From: Aestuariibacter sp.
GTDB lineage: Bacteria; Pseudomonadota; Gammaproteobacteria; Enterobacterales; Alteromonadaceae
Length of the DNA stretch: 64,000 bases
NCBI GenBank assembly: GCA_017794925.1
Contig: CP051238.1
Coordinates: 4,513,021-4,577,020, forward strand
Direction: 5' to 3'
In this document: positions 18,859-27,858 of the stretch, one piece after another
Layout: each line of letters opens with the position of its first letter
Numbering within the stretch: position 1 is the first letter of the stretch
Position numbers and translations under genes: made by a program
Notes under the pieces: model-generated
Told to the model about the DNA's origin: nothing
Databases searched by the model: none
What the model saw: only the letters and a program-made list of their open reading frames with translations

Positions 18859-19085
18859 TGAAAATCAACCTGCAGGGTGTGCAGCCCGCCAAATATATGG
18901 CTTTGCAGCACACACCGGCTATTACACACTGTAAATAATAAAAATGAGCGCGGATTGTACAGAAATTCCGTGTGCTTTGCGCATGTTTTTTTTCAGTTTC
19001 AAATAAAATTCATCTATTGCTAATTATCACGCCGGGTGAAAGAATGGCTGATGTGGTCACATTGATGTGTTTGCCGGCCACACAA

Positions 19086-19102
19086 TGCACCAAAATAAAC
19101 CA
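19086..19102 (+). promoter_or_regulatory. NtrC-binding site 1 (weaker) of glnA enhancer
   Basis: TGCACCAAAATAAACCA matches the left half of the NtrC consensus (TGCACY-N5-RGTGCA) exactly, while the right half is degenerate. Its centre lies 21 bp, two helical turns, from that of site 2, which favours cooperative NtrC dimers on one DNA face. Confidence 0.65.
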
Positions 19103-19106
19103 TAAA

Positions 19107-19123
19107 TTCACTAAAATGGTGCA
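19107..19123 (+). promoter_or_regulatory. NtrC-binding site 2 (strong) of glnA enhancer
   Basis: TTCACTAAAATGGTGCA differs from the strong enteric NtrC site at one base. It lies about 65-80 bp upstream of the sigma-54 promoter, a normal enhancer distance, and its regulator gene ntrC is 3.4 kb downstream. Confidence 0.85.
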
Positions 19124-19187
19124 GCGAAGTAGTTAAGATCGTGACGACAGATCGAAATTACGCGGTGTTCAGCCTTGCTCTAGTAAA

Positions 19188-19203
19188 TGGCATGATTATC
19201 GCT
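19188..19203 (+). promoter_or_regulatory. Sigma-54 promoter of glnA
   Basis: TGGCATGATTATCGCT has the invariant GG and GC dinucleotides with 10 bp between them and fits the consensus TGGCAC-N5-TTGC. It lies 64 bp before the glnA start codon and downstream of the two NtrC sites. Transcription would start about 12 bp after the GC. Confidence 0.85.
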
Positions 19204-19266
19204 TAGGGATTTCCCACCTGCGAACCCAGTATTGGTTCACACATTTAAAATAACCTGGAGGACACG

Positions 19267-20676
19267 ATGTCAGTAGAAAAGGCATTAGAGCTGATTAAAG
19301 AAAGTGAAGCGAAATTTGTAGATTTACGTTTTACCGATACAAAGGGTAAAGAACAACACGTATCTATTCCTGCGAGCGTTGTTGATGAAGAGTTTTTCGA
19401 AGAAGGTAAAATGTTCGATGGTTCTTCAATCGCTGGCTGGAAAGGCATCAACGAATCAGACATGATTCTTATGCCAGACTCATCAAGCGCAGTAGTTGAC
19501 CCATTCGCTGAAGAAACTCAGGTTATCATCCGCTGTGACATCGTTGAGCCTTCATCAATGGAAGGTTACGACCGTGACCCGCGTTCAATCGCTCGCCGCG
19601 CTGAAGAATACCTGAAGTCTACTGGTATCGGTGACACTGTATTGTTTGGCCCTGAGCCAGAATTCTTCCTGTTTGACGATATCAAGTTCCACACGGATAT
19701 GTCAGGCTCTATGTACAAAATTGATTCATCTGAAGCAGCGTGGAACTCAGGTTCTGAGTTTGCAGACGGCAACATGGGTCACCGCCCAGGTGTTAAAGGC
19801 GGTTACTTCCCAGTACCACCAGTGGACTCTGCTCACGATATCCGTGCTGCAATGTGTCTAGTTATGGAAGAGATGGGCCTTGTTATCGAAGCGCACCACC
19901 ACGAAGTAGCAACTGCTGGCCAAAACGAAATTGCTTGCCAATTCAATACGCTAGTTAAGAAAGCTGACGAAATTCAAGTTTACAAGTATGTTGTTCACAA
20001 CGTTGCGCATTCTTACGGTTTGTCTGCTACCTTCATGCCTAAGCCTCTGGTAGGTGACAACGGTTCAGGTATGCACTGTCACCAATCTATCGGTAAAGAT
20101 GGCAAGAACATCTTCGCGGGTGACAAGTACGCTGGCCTGTCTGAAGAAGCCTTGTTCTACATTGGTGGTATCATTAAGCACGCGCGTGCAATCAATGCAT
20201 TCTCTAACCCGGCAACTAACTCTTATAAGCGTCTGGTACCTGGCTTCGAAGCACCGGTAATGCTGGCTTACTCAGCTCGTAACCGTTCAGCTTCAATCCG
20301 TATTCCTTACGTAACCAGCGATAAAGCGCGTCGTATCGAAGTACGTTTCCCTGACCCAGCGTGTAACCCATACCTGGCATTTACTGCCATGCTGATGGCG
20401 GGTCTTGACGGTATTAAGAACAAGATCCACCCTGGTGATTCAATGGATAAAGACTTGTACGACCTGCCAGCTGAAGAAGCAGCAGAAATCCCAACTGTTG
20501 CAAGCTCACTGGAGCAAGCTCTGGAAGCACTGGACAACGACCGTGAGTTCCTGACTGCAGGTGGCGTAATGTCTGACGATATGATCGATGCTTACATCGA
20601 ACTGAAGTCTGAAGAAGTAACTAAACTGAACATGACAACTCACCCAGTTGAGTTCGACATGTACTACAGTGTGTAA
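19267..20676 (+). CDS. glnA: Glutamine synthetase, type I (GlnA)
   Basis: A 469-residue GSI that makes glutamine from glutamate, ammonia and ATP. Motifs in order are MFDGSSIAGW, GPEPEFFLFDD (metal-binding Glu), HHEVATAGQNEI, NGSGMHCHQS, KRLVPGFEAPV and NRSASIRIP. Tyr398 in DKDLYDLPAEE is at the adenylylation site, so activity is expected to be controlled by GlnE. A strong ribosome binding site (GGAGG, 6 bp) precedes the ATG. Expression is under sigma-54 and NtrC by the sites upstream. A terminator follows directly. Confidence 0.98.
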   Translation: MSVEKALELIKESEAKFVDLRFTDTKGKEQHVSIPASVVDEEFFEEGKMFDGSSIAGWKGINESDMILMPDSSSAVVDPFAEETQVIIRCDIVEPSSMEGYDRDPRSIARRAEEYLKSTGIGDTVLFGPEPEFFLFDDIKFHTDMSGSMYKIDSSEAAWNSGSEFADGNMGHRPGVKGGYFPVPPVDSAHDIRAAMCLVMEEMGLVIEAHHHEVATAGQNEIACQFNTLVKKADEIQVYKYVVHNVAHSYGLSATFMPKPLVGDNGSGMHCHQSIGKDGKNIFAGDKYAGLSEEALFYIGGIIKHARAINAFSNPATNSYKRLVPGFEAPVMLAYSARNRSASIRIPYVTSDKARRIEVRFPDPACNPYLAFTAMLMAGLDGIKNKIHPGDSMDKDLYDLPAEEAAEIPTVASSLEQALEALDNDREFLTAGGVMSDDMIDAYIELKSEEVTKLNMTTHPVEFDMYYSV

Positions 20677-20698
20677 ACACCGTATCAGATAAAATACC

Positions 20699-20726
20699 AA
20701 AGCCCGCAATTGCGGGCTTTTTTTTT
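20699..20726 (+). terminator. Intrinsic terminator of glnA
   Basis: A perfect stem AAAGCCCGC/GCGGGCTTT with a small AATT loop is followed by a run of nine T. It separates glnA from the DUF4124-ntrBC genes, so the latter need their own promoter or read-through. Confidence 0.92.
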
Positions 20727-20752
20727 ATGTGAATTCACCTACAATCAACTGC

Positions 20753-21280
20753 ATGCGTATTATTCCTGTACTCCTGATTGCGGGTATTGCAAGCGGCGTC
20801 AGCCACTTAGCCACCGCCCAGCAGATCTACAAAGTTGTCAATAAAGACGGCTCGGTCACCTATACCGACAAACCTGTCCCTGACGCCAGCCCCGTTGAGT
20901 TGGGGCCTGACAACAGGATGGACAGCCCACCGGCGCAACCAGTCAAACCCACAGTGAAAGTGAAAACACCTGCCAGGCGTGCACCGTCAGTGATCACAGT
21001 GCTGCAGCCCGATGACCAGGCAACAGTGAGAAATAATGCCGGCAATATGCAGATCGCCGCCCGTGTTACGAATACTCAGAAAGGCGATATCTATCAGTTG
21101 TACCTGAATGGTGAGCTAAAAAGTGAGCAGCCAACTCCCCTGTTTACCTTGAATAACTTGCCTCGCGGCGCCCATACATTTTATATTGTCCATGCTGACA
21201 ATACGGGCAAGACTCTTGCATCTACCCCTCCACGTACGTTTTACCTGCATCAGGCATCACGTCTTATTAACAATAATTAA
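20753..21280 (+). CDS. DUF4124-domain secreted protein
   Basis: A protein of 175 residues from the ATG at 20753. A Sec signal (MRIIPVLLIAGIASGVSHLA) is followed by the DUF4124 motif QQIYKVVNKDGSVTYTDKP. A proline-rich linker comes next, and a C-terminal beta domain of about 85 residues with YLNGELKSEQPT follows. A GTG at 20729 is also in frame but lies in the T-run region of the glnA terminator. A DUF4124 gene between glnA and ntrB is common in gammaproteobacteria. The function is unknown; it is probably periplasmic. Confidence 0.82.
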   Translation: MRIIPVLLIAGIASGVSHLATAQQIYKVVNKDGSVTYTDKPVPDASPVELGPDNRMDSPPAQPVKPTVKVKTPARRAPSVITVLQPDDQATVRNNAGNMQIAARVTNTQKGDIYQLYLNGELKSEQPTPLFTLNNLPRGAHTFYIVHADNTGKTLASTPPRTFYLHQASRLINNN

Positions 21281-21372
21281 CAGCAAGCCCGCGTAATACG
21301 CGCACCAATGAGGTTCAAGCGATCTTTTAATTGGGAAGATATTGCACGGGTTTAGTTTGCCTGAAATAATAA

Positions 21373-21389
21373 AGCACCAATATGGTGCA
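21373..21389 (+). promoter_or_regulatory. NtrC operator at the ntrBC promoter
   Basis: AGCACCAATATGGTGCA is a palindrome matching the NtrC consensus at every position but the first. It contains the ATG at 21382, the first in-frame start candidate of ntrB. By analogy with the E. coli glnL promoter, NtrC bound here would repress its own operon. Confidence 0.8.
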
Positions 21390-21405
21390 AGTGGAGAAAG
21401 CTGGC

Positions 21406-22488
21406 ATGCAAGCCACGCCGTTTGATACCAACAATTTGCTGGATAGCGTAACCACCGTACTTGTGGTTATTGATAATTCCCTGCGAATTGTTTACGCCAA
21501 CCACGCGGGTCAGGCACTGTTCGCGACCGGCACAAAACAGCTTTACGGACACAGTATCGCGGATTTCTTTGTGCCTAATACCATTAACAAAGCGCGATTG
21601 CGTGCAGCGTTTCGCAGTGGACAGGACTTTACCGAGAACGAAGTTAAATTGTACTTCCGTGACAACCGCGTAGTTTCGGCCGATTTAACCGTCACTAACC
21701 TGAACACCGACGATGGCCCACGGCTATTGTTTGAAGTTAAAAAAGTTGACCAGCAAAAGCGTATTTCACGCGAAAACCAGCAGCACGCTCAGCACTTTGC
21801 AGCGCGCGAATTGATTCGGGGTCTCGCTCACGAAATCAAGAACCCTTTAGGTGGGATTCGCGGCGCGGCCCAGTTACTGGAAAAGGCCCTCTCGACGCCA
21901 GACGAAAAAGAATTCACCCAACTTATCATTGAGCAGTCAGACCGATTGAGAAACCTGGTTGATCGCCTGTTGGGGCCTAACTCATTACCACGTCTGGAGT
22001 GGTGTAACTTGCACCGCCCGCTGGAAAAAATCCGTAGTTTAATGAAGGCAGACACGACACAGGCTATTGCGATTACACGGGATTACGACCCGAGTATACC
22101 CAATGTGAAAGTGGATCCTGATATGCTGCAGCAAGCCGTGCTGAATATTGTACGCAACGCGGTTCAGGCATTACGCGATTCAAAAACACCAAACCCGCAA
22201 ATTCGTTTGGTTACGCGTATTGAGCGACAGCTCACAATTCACGGTCAGCGGCACTCACTGGCTGCACAAATCAAGATTATCGACAATGGACCAGGTATCC
22301 CTGGCGATATCCGTGACACCTTGTTTTACCCGTTAGTCACCAGCAAAGACACGGGATCCGGATTAGGGCTGTCCATTGCACAAACACTGGTTAATCATCA
22401 CGACGGCAAGATCGAAGTCGACAGCCGTCCTGGTCATACTGAATTTATTATATCTTTACCGATCGACAGGAAGGAGTCGCAATCATGA
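21406..22488 (+). CDS. glnL: Nitrogen regulation sensor kinase NtrB
   Basis: A 360-residue cytoplasmic kinase. A PAS domain (about 10-115) is followed by the H-box GLAHEIKNPLGGIRGAAQLL and by the N, G1 and G2 ATP-binding boxes (NIVRNAVQAL, IDNGPGIP, GSGLGLSIAQ). NtrB phosphorylates or dephosphorylates NtrC according to PII state. ATG 21406 is chosen over ATG 21382 because the latter lies inside an NtrC operator, while GGAG sits 9 bp before 21406. Its stop overlaps the ntrC start (ATGA). Confidence 0.95.
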   Translation: MQATPFDTNNLLDSVTTVLVVIDNSLRIVYANHAGQALFATGTKQLYGHSIADFFVPNTINKARLRAAFRSGQDFTENEVKLYFRDNRVVSADLTVTNLNTDDGPRLLFEVKKVDQQKRISRENQQHAQHFAARELIRGLAHEIKNPLGGIRGAAQLLEKALSTPDEKEFTQLIIEQSDRLRNLVDRLLGPNSLPRLEWCNLHRPLEKIRSLMKADTTQAIAITRDYDPSIPNVKVDPDMLQQAVLNIVRNAVQALRDSKTPNPQIRLVTRIERQLTIHGQRHSLAAQIKIIDNGPGIPGDIRDTLFYPLVTSKDTGSGLGLSIAQTLVNHHDGKIEVDSRPGHTEFIISLPIDRKESQS

Positions 22489-23897
22489 ATACTGAATCTG
22501 TATGGATTGTAGATGACGATAGCTCTATTCGATGGGTGTTACAAAAAGCATTGCAAGTAGCCAATATTGACTGCTGCTGTTTCGAGAACCCCCAGGATTT
22601 ATTGTTACAATTAGAATCCGGTCAGTATCCTGAAGTCGTGGTATCTGACATTCGTATGCCGCAAATGGACGGCATGACCTTGCTTAACGAAGTTCACAAA
22701 ATCGCGCCGATGATTCCCGTGATCATTATGACCGCTCATTCCGATTTGGATAGTGCAGTCAATGCTTACCAAAGCGGTGCATTTGAGTACCTGCCAAAGC
22801 CTTTTGACATTGACGAGGCGGTCACTCTGGTAGAACGGGCACTGATCCACGCGCGAGAACAATCCCGAACCACACAGGTACCGCAGGCTGAATCAGCGAC
22901 CGAAATCATTGGTGAAGCGCCTGCAATGCAGGAAGTATTTCGCGCTATCGGGCGTTTATCGCGTTCATCTATCAGCGTACTGATCAACGGTCAGTCGGGA
23001 ACAGGTAAAGAGCTGGTTGCCCACGCATTGCACCGCCACAGCCCTCGGGCTGCTAATCCATTTATTGCGCTTAACATGGCAGCAATACCGGCTGATTTGG
23101 TCGAATCCGAACTGTTCGGACACGAAAAAGGCGCATTTACCGGTGCACAGGCAGCACGTCAGGGTCGCTTTGAACAAGCGAACGGTGGCACCCTGTTCCT
23201 GGATGAAATTGGTGATATGCCATTAGATGTGCAAACCCGGTTATTGCGGGTACTTGCCGACGGTCAGTTTTACCGGGTTGGGGGCCATCAATCAGTCACT
23301 GTTGATGTTCGTATCATTGCAGCAACTCACCAAAATCTGGAAAAACGCGTTGCTGATGGTAAGTTCCGTGAGGATTTATTTCACCGTCTTAATGTTATTC
23401 GTATCCATATTCCGTCGCTCAACGAGCGTCGTGAAGACATTCCGTTACTTGCCAGACACTTCCTTCGTCGCGCCTCTAAAGAGCTAGAGGTGGAATGCAA
23501 GATACTCAGCAAAGAGACCGAGAAAGTCATGACTCAACTGCCATGGCCCGGGAACGTGCGACAGTTAGAGAACGTGTGTCGCTGGTTGACGGTTATGGCA
23601 TCAGGCCAGGAAGTACTGCCTGCGGACCTGCCACCAGAGATCCACAGTGGTGGTGTGACCGAGAAGAGCAATACGCAAAGTGGCGATTGGACTGAACTGC
23701 TGGCCACTTTCGTTGACCGTCAGCTAAAAGATGGTCAACACAACATACTGAATGACGCGATGTTAACTTTCGAACGTATCATGCTTGAACGTGCACTGCA
23801 CCATACGCACGGTCATAAGCAGGAAGCTGCGAAGCGATTGGGGTGGGGTCGAAATACCCTCACACGTAAATTGAAAGAGCTGGGCGTCGATGCCTGA
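22485..23897 (+). CDS. glnG: Nitrogen regulation response regulator NtrC
   Basis: A 470-residue sigma-54 activator. The receiver domain has phosphoacceptor Asp in VVSDIRMPQMDG. The AAA+ domain has Walker A GQSGTGKEL, the sigma-54 contact loop GAFTGA, and Walker B GGTLFLDEIGDM. The C-terminus is a Fis-type helix-turn-helix (KQEAAKRLGWGRNTLTRKLKEL). Phosphorylated NtrC activates glnA from the sites at 19086-19123 and probably represses its own operon at 21373-21389. It is cotranscribed with ntrB and followed by a terminator. Confidence 0.97.
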   Translation: MNTESVWIVDDDSSIRWVLQKALQVANIDCCCFENPQDLLLQLESGQYPEVVVSDIRMPQMDGMTLLNEVHKIAPMIPVIIMTAHSDLDSAVNAYQSGAFEYLPKPFDIDEAVTLVERALIHAREQSRTTQVPQAESATEIIGEAPAMQEVFRAIGRLSRSSISVLINGQSGTGKELVAHALHRHSPRAANPFIALNMAAIPADLVESELFGHEKGAFTGAQAARQGRFEQANGGTLFLDEIGDMPLDVQTRLLRVLADGQFYRVGGHQSVTVDVRIIAATHQNLEKRVADGKFREDLFHRLNVIRIHIPSLNERREDIPLLARHFLRRASKELEVECKILSKETEKVMTQLPWPGNVRQLENVCRWLTVMASGQEVLPADLPPEIHSGGVTEKSNTQSGDWTELLATFVDRQLKDGQHNILNDAMLTFERIMLERALHHTHGHKQEAAKRLGWGRNTLTRKLKELGVDA

Positions 23898-23900
23898 GTC

Positions 23901-23930
23901 AAAAAAAGGAAGCTGAGCTTCCTTTTTTTA
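23901..23930. terminator. Bidirectional intrinsic terminator after ntrC
   Basis: The hairpin AAGGAAGC-TGA-GCTTCCTT is flanked by seven A on one side and seven T on the other, so it can stop both ntrC and the convergent HPt/HD-GYP gene. Confidence 0.9.
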
Positions 23931-23952
23931 TGCGCGTATACAAAACAGACAG

Positions 23953-25110
23953 TTAGCGGGTAAGTACTTTTGTCATGGCTCGATTAAAATACTGCAACCA
24001 GGTTTGACTGAATTTGCCATCGGCTTGTCTGTTGAGCTCGATAACCGCTTTCTTCTTGGATATAGGCTGCTTGTCTGCTCTCGCGCGAGAATGCGTCATG
24101 GCATCAAACGTATCCAGAATGGCCAGTAATTTGGCCCCATCACAGATATCATCTTCCTTTAATCCCAGCGGATAACCCGAACCATCTGCGCGCTCATGAT
24201 GCTGCATGACAATTTTACGTGCCATATCCCATTGATCCAAATGCTCAAGCAGTCGCGAACTTTTATAAACGTGCGAACGCATTAAATTAAATTCGTTGTC
24301 GGTATACGGATCGTTTTTATGCAGCAGTTTTAACGGCATAAACGCCATACCAAAATCGTGAACATAACAGGCCACCGCCAGTTGATCTTCCTCAATCGGG
24401 TTGCCCGCAACATCATTAACGTACAATGCCAGCTTTGCAATCCGGTCTCCCCTGCCCGCCCAGTAATTGGAACGATGTTCGATAGTTTGCATCATTTCAC
24501 GGAAGAACAGGATGTCCATGCGCTTTTCCGCACTGAGGTCTTTCGGTATACCGGTTTTCCCCAATGTGGGCTTCTGCACAGGAGCAGGAGCCGAATCATC
24601 ATCGTTCTGTTGGCTGTTATCTTCAGCAGAAGCCGGCTGATCCAGCTCCGGGTTAAGCAGCAACACAGCCTCGCCCAACAACTTGTCGTGTTGCGCTTTG
24701 TTGTCCGGTGTAATGCGCTTAATCGCCATGATCAGCTGTTGATACAATACATCGTCATATTGTGCCTGGCCCTCAGCAATGACACTTTCAACAAACTGCT
24801 TCACACGATCCATCGTTAACAGCACGAGATCGCTCATGATGCTCGTGTAGTCCACCTGCCCTTTCCGCAGAAAATCCAGCAGGTCTTCAACGTGTTGGAG
24901 CAAAGGAATGATAGGTGAAAAGTTTACCAGTCCCAGATCACCTTTGATCGTGTGCACAGAGCGAAACAAGGCACGCTGTAATTCGTTGTCCTCGGGCTTT
25001 AATTCAAGTTCGATCAATGTTTGTTCGCTGGCTTCATACAGCTCATGGATCTCTTCGATCAAGTCCGACAGGATTTCGGGTTCTAGTTCATCTGGTATAA
25101 AGGTTTGCAT
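23953..25110 (-). CDS. HPt domain plus HD-GYP-type phosphodiesterase
   Basis: A 385-residue two-domain signalling protein. Residues 1-125 form a histidine phosphotransfer domain with phospho-His53 in SVHTIKGD. A disordered acidic/glutamine linker spans about 155-195. The C-terminal half is an HD-GYP domain with HD at 251-252 and HHERADGSGYP at 304-314, so the metal and GYP residues are intact. By family knowledge it should hydrolyse cyclic-di-GMP under phosphorelay control. No partner kinase is adjacent. Confidence 0.85.
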   Translation of the reverse strand: MQTFIPDELEPEILSDLIEEIHELYEASEQTLIELELKPEDNELQRALFRSVHTIKGDLGLVNFSPIIPLLQHVEDLLDFLRKGQVDYTSIMSDLVLLTMDRVKQFVESVIAEGQAQYDDVLYQQLIMAIKRITPDNKAQHDKLLGEAVLLLNPELDQPASAEDNSQQNDDDSAPAPVQKPTLGKTGIPKDLSAEKRMDILFFREMMQTIEHRSNYWAGRGDRIAKLALYVNDVAGNPIEEDQLAVACYVHDFGMAFMPLKLLHKNDPYTDNEFNLMRSHVYKSSRLLEHLDQWDMARKIVMQHHERADGSGYPLGLKEDDICDGAKLLAILDTFDAMTHSRARADKQPISKKKAVIELNRQADGKFSQTWLQYFNRAMTKVLTR

Positions 25111-25342
25111 GTCAACAACAACTCACTAAGCCATTCACGCCATTTAAACGCCAGTCCGGCGCTTATTGGTCTCTAATCATTACGATATAGCGCAATAGCC
25201 GCTACAATGGTTACTCTGATCAAGCATAGCACGAGTCATCAATAACAACAGTTGCTTTTGCTGCTATTCGAATCACTGATCGGAGATGATGTTACTGCCT
25301 AAGCCGTTATAATTCGGCGCAAATTTTCCAACAGGTGTCTAA

Positions 25343-26068
25343 GTGTTAGCTATTATCCGGGCGTTGCTGCTTCTCGTAGCCTTTTTGTTTATTAATATCG
25401 TCGTACTATTGCGTTGCGTGAGTCGCCCTTTCCACCGCGATAACGTCTATTTTGCAGGTCAGTGGTACAGCAAGATGTCGCGTATATTCGGGCTAAAAAT
25501 TATCATTCGCTACCCGGACAATCTGGATACCGACAAGTCCTACGTAATGATTGCCAATCACCAGAACAGCTATGACATCATTACCATTTGCAAAGCCGCG
25601 ATTCCAGGCGTGGTGACGATTGGTAAAAAGAGCCTGAAGTGGATCCCCATCTTTGGTCAGATTTACTGGCTCAGCGGAAATATTCTGATTGATCGAAAAA
25701 ATACAACCAAGGCCATGGATACGCTAACCCTGACAGCGAAGAAAATTACTGAGAAAAACCTGTCAATTTGGTTTTTCCCGGAAGGCACCCGCTCATACGG
25801 TCGCGGCATTCTGCCATTTAAAGTAGGCGCTTTTCGCCTGGCGAAGGGAACCAACACACCGATGATGTTGGTCACCGCCAGCAATATGCACAATAAAATC
25901 CGCTGGAACCGCTGGAACAACGGGGTTGTTATCATTGATATAGAAGCGCCAGAACAACTGGATGACTCACGTTCGCCTAAGGGCTGGATGGCGCATTATC
26001 ACGAAAGAATGGAAAAAAAGTTCGAAGAGTTAAATGCTGAAGTCGCCGAAATGGAAAAATCACGATAA
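25343..26068 (+). CDS. plsC: 1-acyl-sn-glycerol-3-phosphate acyltransferase PlsC
   Basis: A 241-residue membrane-associated acyltransferase with a hydrophobic N-terminus. It has the catalytic NHQNSYD (H-X4-D) and the acceptor-binding FPEGTRS motif, with GAFRLAKGTNTPM after it. It acylates lysophosphatidate to phosphatidate. The start is GTG 25343. RraB follows 32 bp downstream on the same strand. Confidence 0.93.
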   Translation: MLAIIRALLLLVAFLFINIVVLLRCVSRPFHRDNVYFAGQWYSKMSRIFGLKIIIRYPDNLDTDKSYVMIANHQNSYDIITICKAAIPGVVTIGKKSLKWIPIFGQIYWLSGNILIDRKNTTKAMDTLTLTAKKITEKNLSIWFFPEGTRSYGRGILPFKVGAFRLAKGTNTPMMLVTASNMHNKIRWNRWNNGVVIIDIEAPEQLDDSRSPKGWMAHYHERMEKKFEELNAEVAEMEKSR

Positions 26069-26100
26069 AATAAACTTATACGTGAGAAGGCGGAAGCACT

Positions 26101-26484
26101 ATGACACAATTTGACGAACGCGCAGAATGGTATGAATTTAATCAGGAAACGATTGATGCGCTTATCAGCGACGGCAGCGAAGTCGACGCAAAATACACCA
26201 TTGAACATCACATGGCGTGCAATAACTTTGACCGTTTGGAAAAAGCGGCCGTAGACGCATTCAAGGCAGGCTTTGAAGTCACCGACGCCGAAGAAGTCTA
26301 CCTGGACGACGGTGGTACGGTGTTCTGCTTTGACATTATTGCTGAGCGCTTTTTGAAGCGAGAAGAATTGGATGCGGACATTGATTCCTTATTGAAGATC
26401 GCTGACAAGCACCAGGTGCATTACGACGGTTGGGGCACGTATTACATTGGTGATGATGCCGAAGAACTCGGCGAAGAAGAGTAA
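26101..26484 (+). CDS. rraB: Ribonuclease E inhibitor RraB
   Basis: A 127-residue acidic protein. The sequence DFERLEKAA-like core (NNFDRLEKAAVDAFKAGFEV), EVYLDDGGTVFCFDI and the acidic tail match RraB. In E. coli RraB binds the C-terminal half of RNase E and changes degradosome composition. It lies after plsC and has a GGCGGAAG-type ribosome binding region. The assignment is from recalled family features. Confidence 0.9.
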   Translation: MTQFDERAEWYEFNQETIDALISDGSEVDAKYTIEHHMACNNFDRLEKAAVDAFKAGFEVTDAEEVYLDDGGTVFCFDIIAERFLKREELDADIDSLLKIADKHQVHYDGWGTYYIGDDAEELGEEE

Positions 26485-26638
26485 CCTCCCTCTGTACAGG
26501 CCTGGTCATCGGGCCTGTTGCTTTCCTTCAAAAAAACAGTTAAAAAAGTACCATTAACCTTCTGGCTTTTCCGGTCAGTTGCGTTTTTTATAACAACAAT
26601 AAACCGTCACGACGACAGTTACACAGACAGGAGGTCAC

Positions 26639-27850
26639 GTGGATATCACGCCAGATTATTCTACCTACTCATATCAGGAATTGTGCGACGCACGCGCAAC
26701 CATCGACGCATCTGCCTATCCGGACAGAGCACAACAACTCGACGAATTGATTGCCAGTCACAGTGATCATGTAACGTCAGAGCAGGAACAAGCCGAAGCG
26801 GCAGAAGGCACATTTTTACGAAAATCCCCGGTAAATTTTCATGGTTCAGCAAAAGAGTTCTTTTCAATCTGGATTGTGAACCTACTGCTAACTATCGTTA
26901 CACTCGGTATTTATTCGGCCTGGGCAAAAGTCCGGACCAACCGGTACTTATACGGTAACCTTGAAATTGATGGGCACCGCTTCTCGTACTTAGCTGAACC
27001 GCTACAGATTTTGAAGGGACGAATTATCAGCGCCATCCTTCTGGTTGGTTATATTCTTGCAGTATCTACCAGTCCGATGGTGGGTGTGGTTATGATGCTG
27101 GTAGTCGCCATATTGTCGCCGTGGCTGATTTGCAAAGGCATGCAGTTCGCCATGAAAATGACCAGCTACCGCAACGTTCGCTTTGGCTTTACCGGCCGAT
27201 ACGGCGAAGCGTTCCTGGTGTTTTTATTGTTTCCGTTTCTGACGCTTTTCGCCCTTTATCTGGCCATGCCGTGGGCATTGAAAAAGATGGATGAATTTAT
27301 ACTGAATAATACCACTTACGGCGACAAAGCTTTCAGCACAGAGCTGAGTGGAGGCACTTACTTTATTGCAGGTCTGGCGGCAGGTGTCGTTTCCATGATT
27401 ACTTTCTTAATCGGAATAGGACTTGTCGGCGCAACGGTCGCCTTTAGTGGTTCAGAGCCTGCAACCGATCCAACCGGTAATATCTCAATCATGCTGGGTA
27501 CCTTCATTCTGTATTTCTTTGTGTTTACGTTGGCGAGCGCAATTTACTCAGGCATGATTCGCAATCATATGTATGAGAATACCCGCCTGGCAGACGTGGC
27601 GACATTTGAATCAAATGTCACGGTAGGCAGCTATATCGGGCTTAAATTAACCAATATGCTGGCGTTAATTTTCAGTCTGGGCCTGGCCCTGCCATGGGTG
27701 AAAACCCGCACGTTGAATTATTTGGCTGAGCGTACTCAGGTGAATATTCTGGACGGTATTGATTCAGTGGTCGCTTCTCAAGAGCAAACCGGTACCGCAA
27801 CCGCAGAAGAAGTCGCCAGTGCATTTGACCTCGATGTGTCTCTGGGGTAA
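26639..27850 (+). CDS. DUF898 (YjgN-type) membrane protein
   Basis: A 403-residue protein. After a 60-residue polar N-terminus the DUF898 pattern appears (VNFHGSAKEFFSIWIVNLLL, then SAWAKVRTNRYLYGN) and is partly repeated near the C-terminus (LALPWVKTRTLNYL). About eight membrane helices are predicted. The GTG start at 26639 has a strong ribosome binding site (GGAGG, 5 bp). The M48 metalloprotease gene follows 8 bp downstream, so the pair is one operon. The function is unknown. Confidence 0.87.
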   Translation: MDITPDYSTYSYQELCDARATIDASAYPDRAQQLDELIASHSDHVTSEQEQAEAAEGTFLRKSPVNFHGSAKEFFSIWIVNLLLTIVTLGIYSAWAKVRTNRYLYGNLEIDGHRFSYLAEPLQILKGRIISAILLVGYILAVSTSPMVGVVMMLVVAILSPWLICKGMQFAMKMTSYRNVRFGFTGRYGEAFLVFLLFPFLTLFALYLAMPWALKKMDEFILNNTTYGDKAFSTELSGGTYFIAGLAAGVVSMITFLIGIGLVGATVAFSGSEPATDPTGNISIMLGTFILYFFVFTLASAIYSGMIRNHMYENTRLADVATFESNVTVGSYIGLKLTNMLALIFSLGLALPWVKTRTLNYLAERTQVNILDGIDSVVASQEQTGTATAEEVASAFDLDVSLG

Positions 27851-27858
27851 TTCCCGGA

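Noticed and set aside
24358..24819. A 153-codon plus-strand frame opposite the HPt/HD-GYP gene
   Set aside because: It is an antisense shadow of a gene with intact catalytic motifs.
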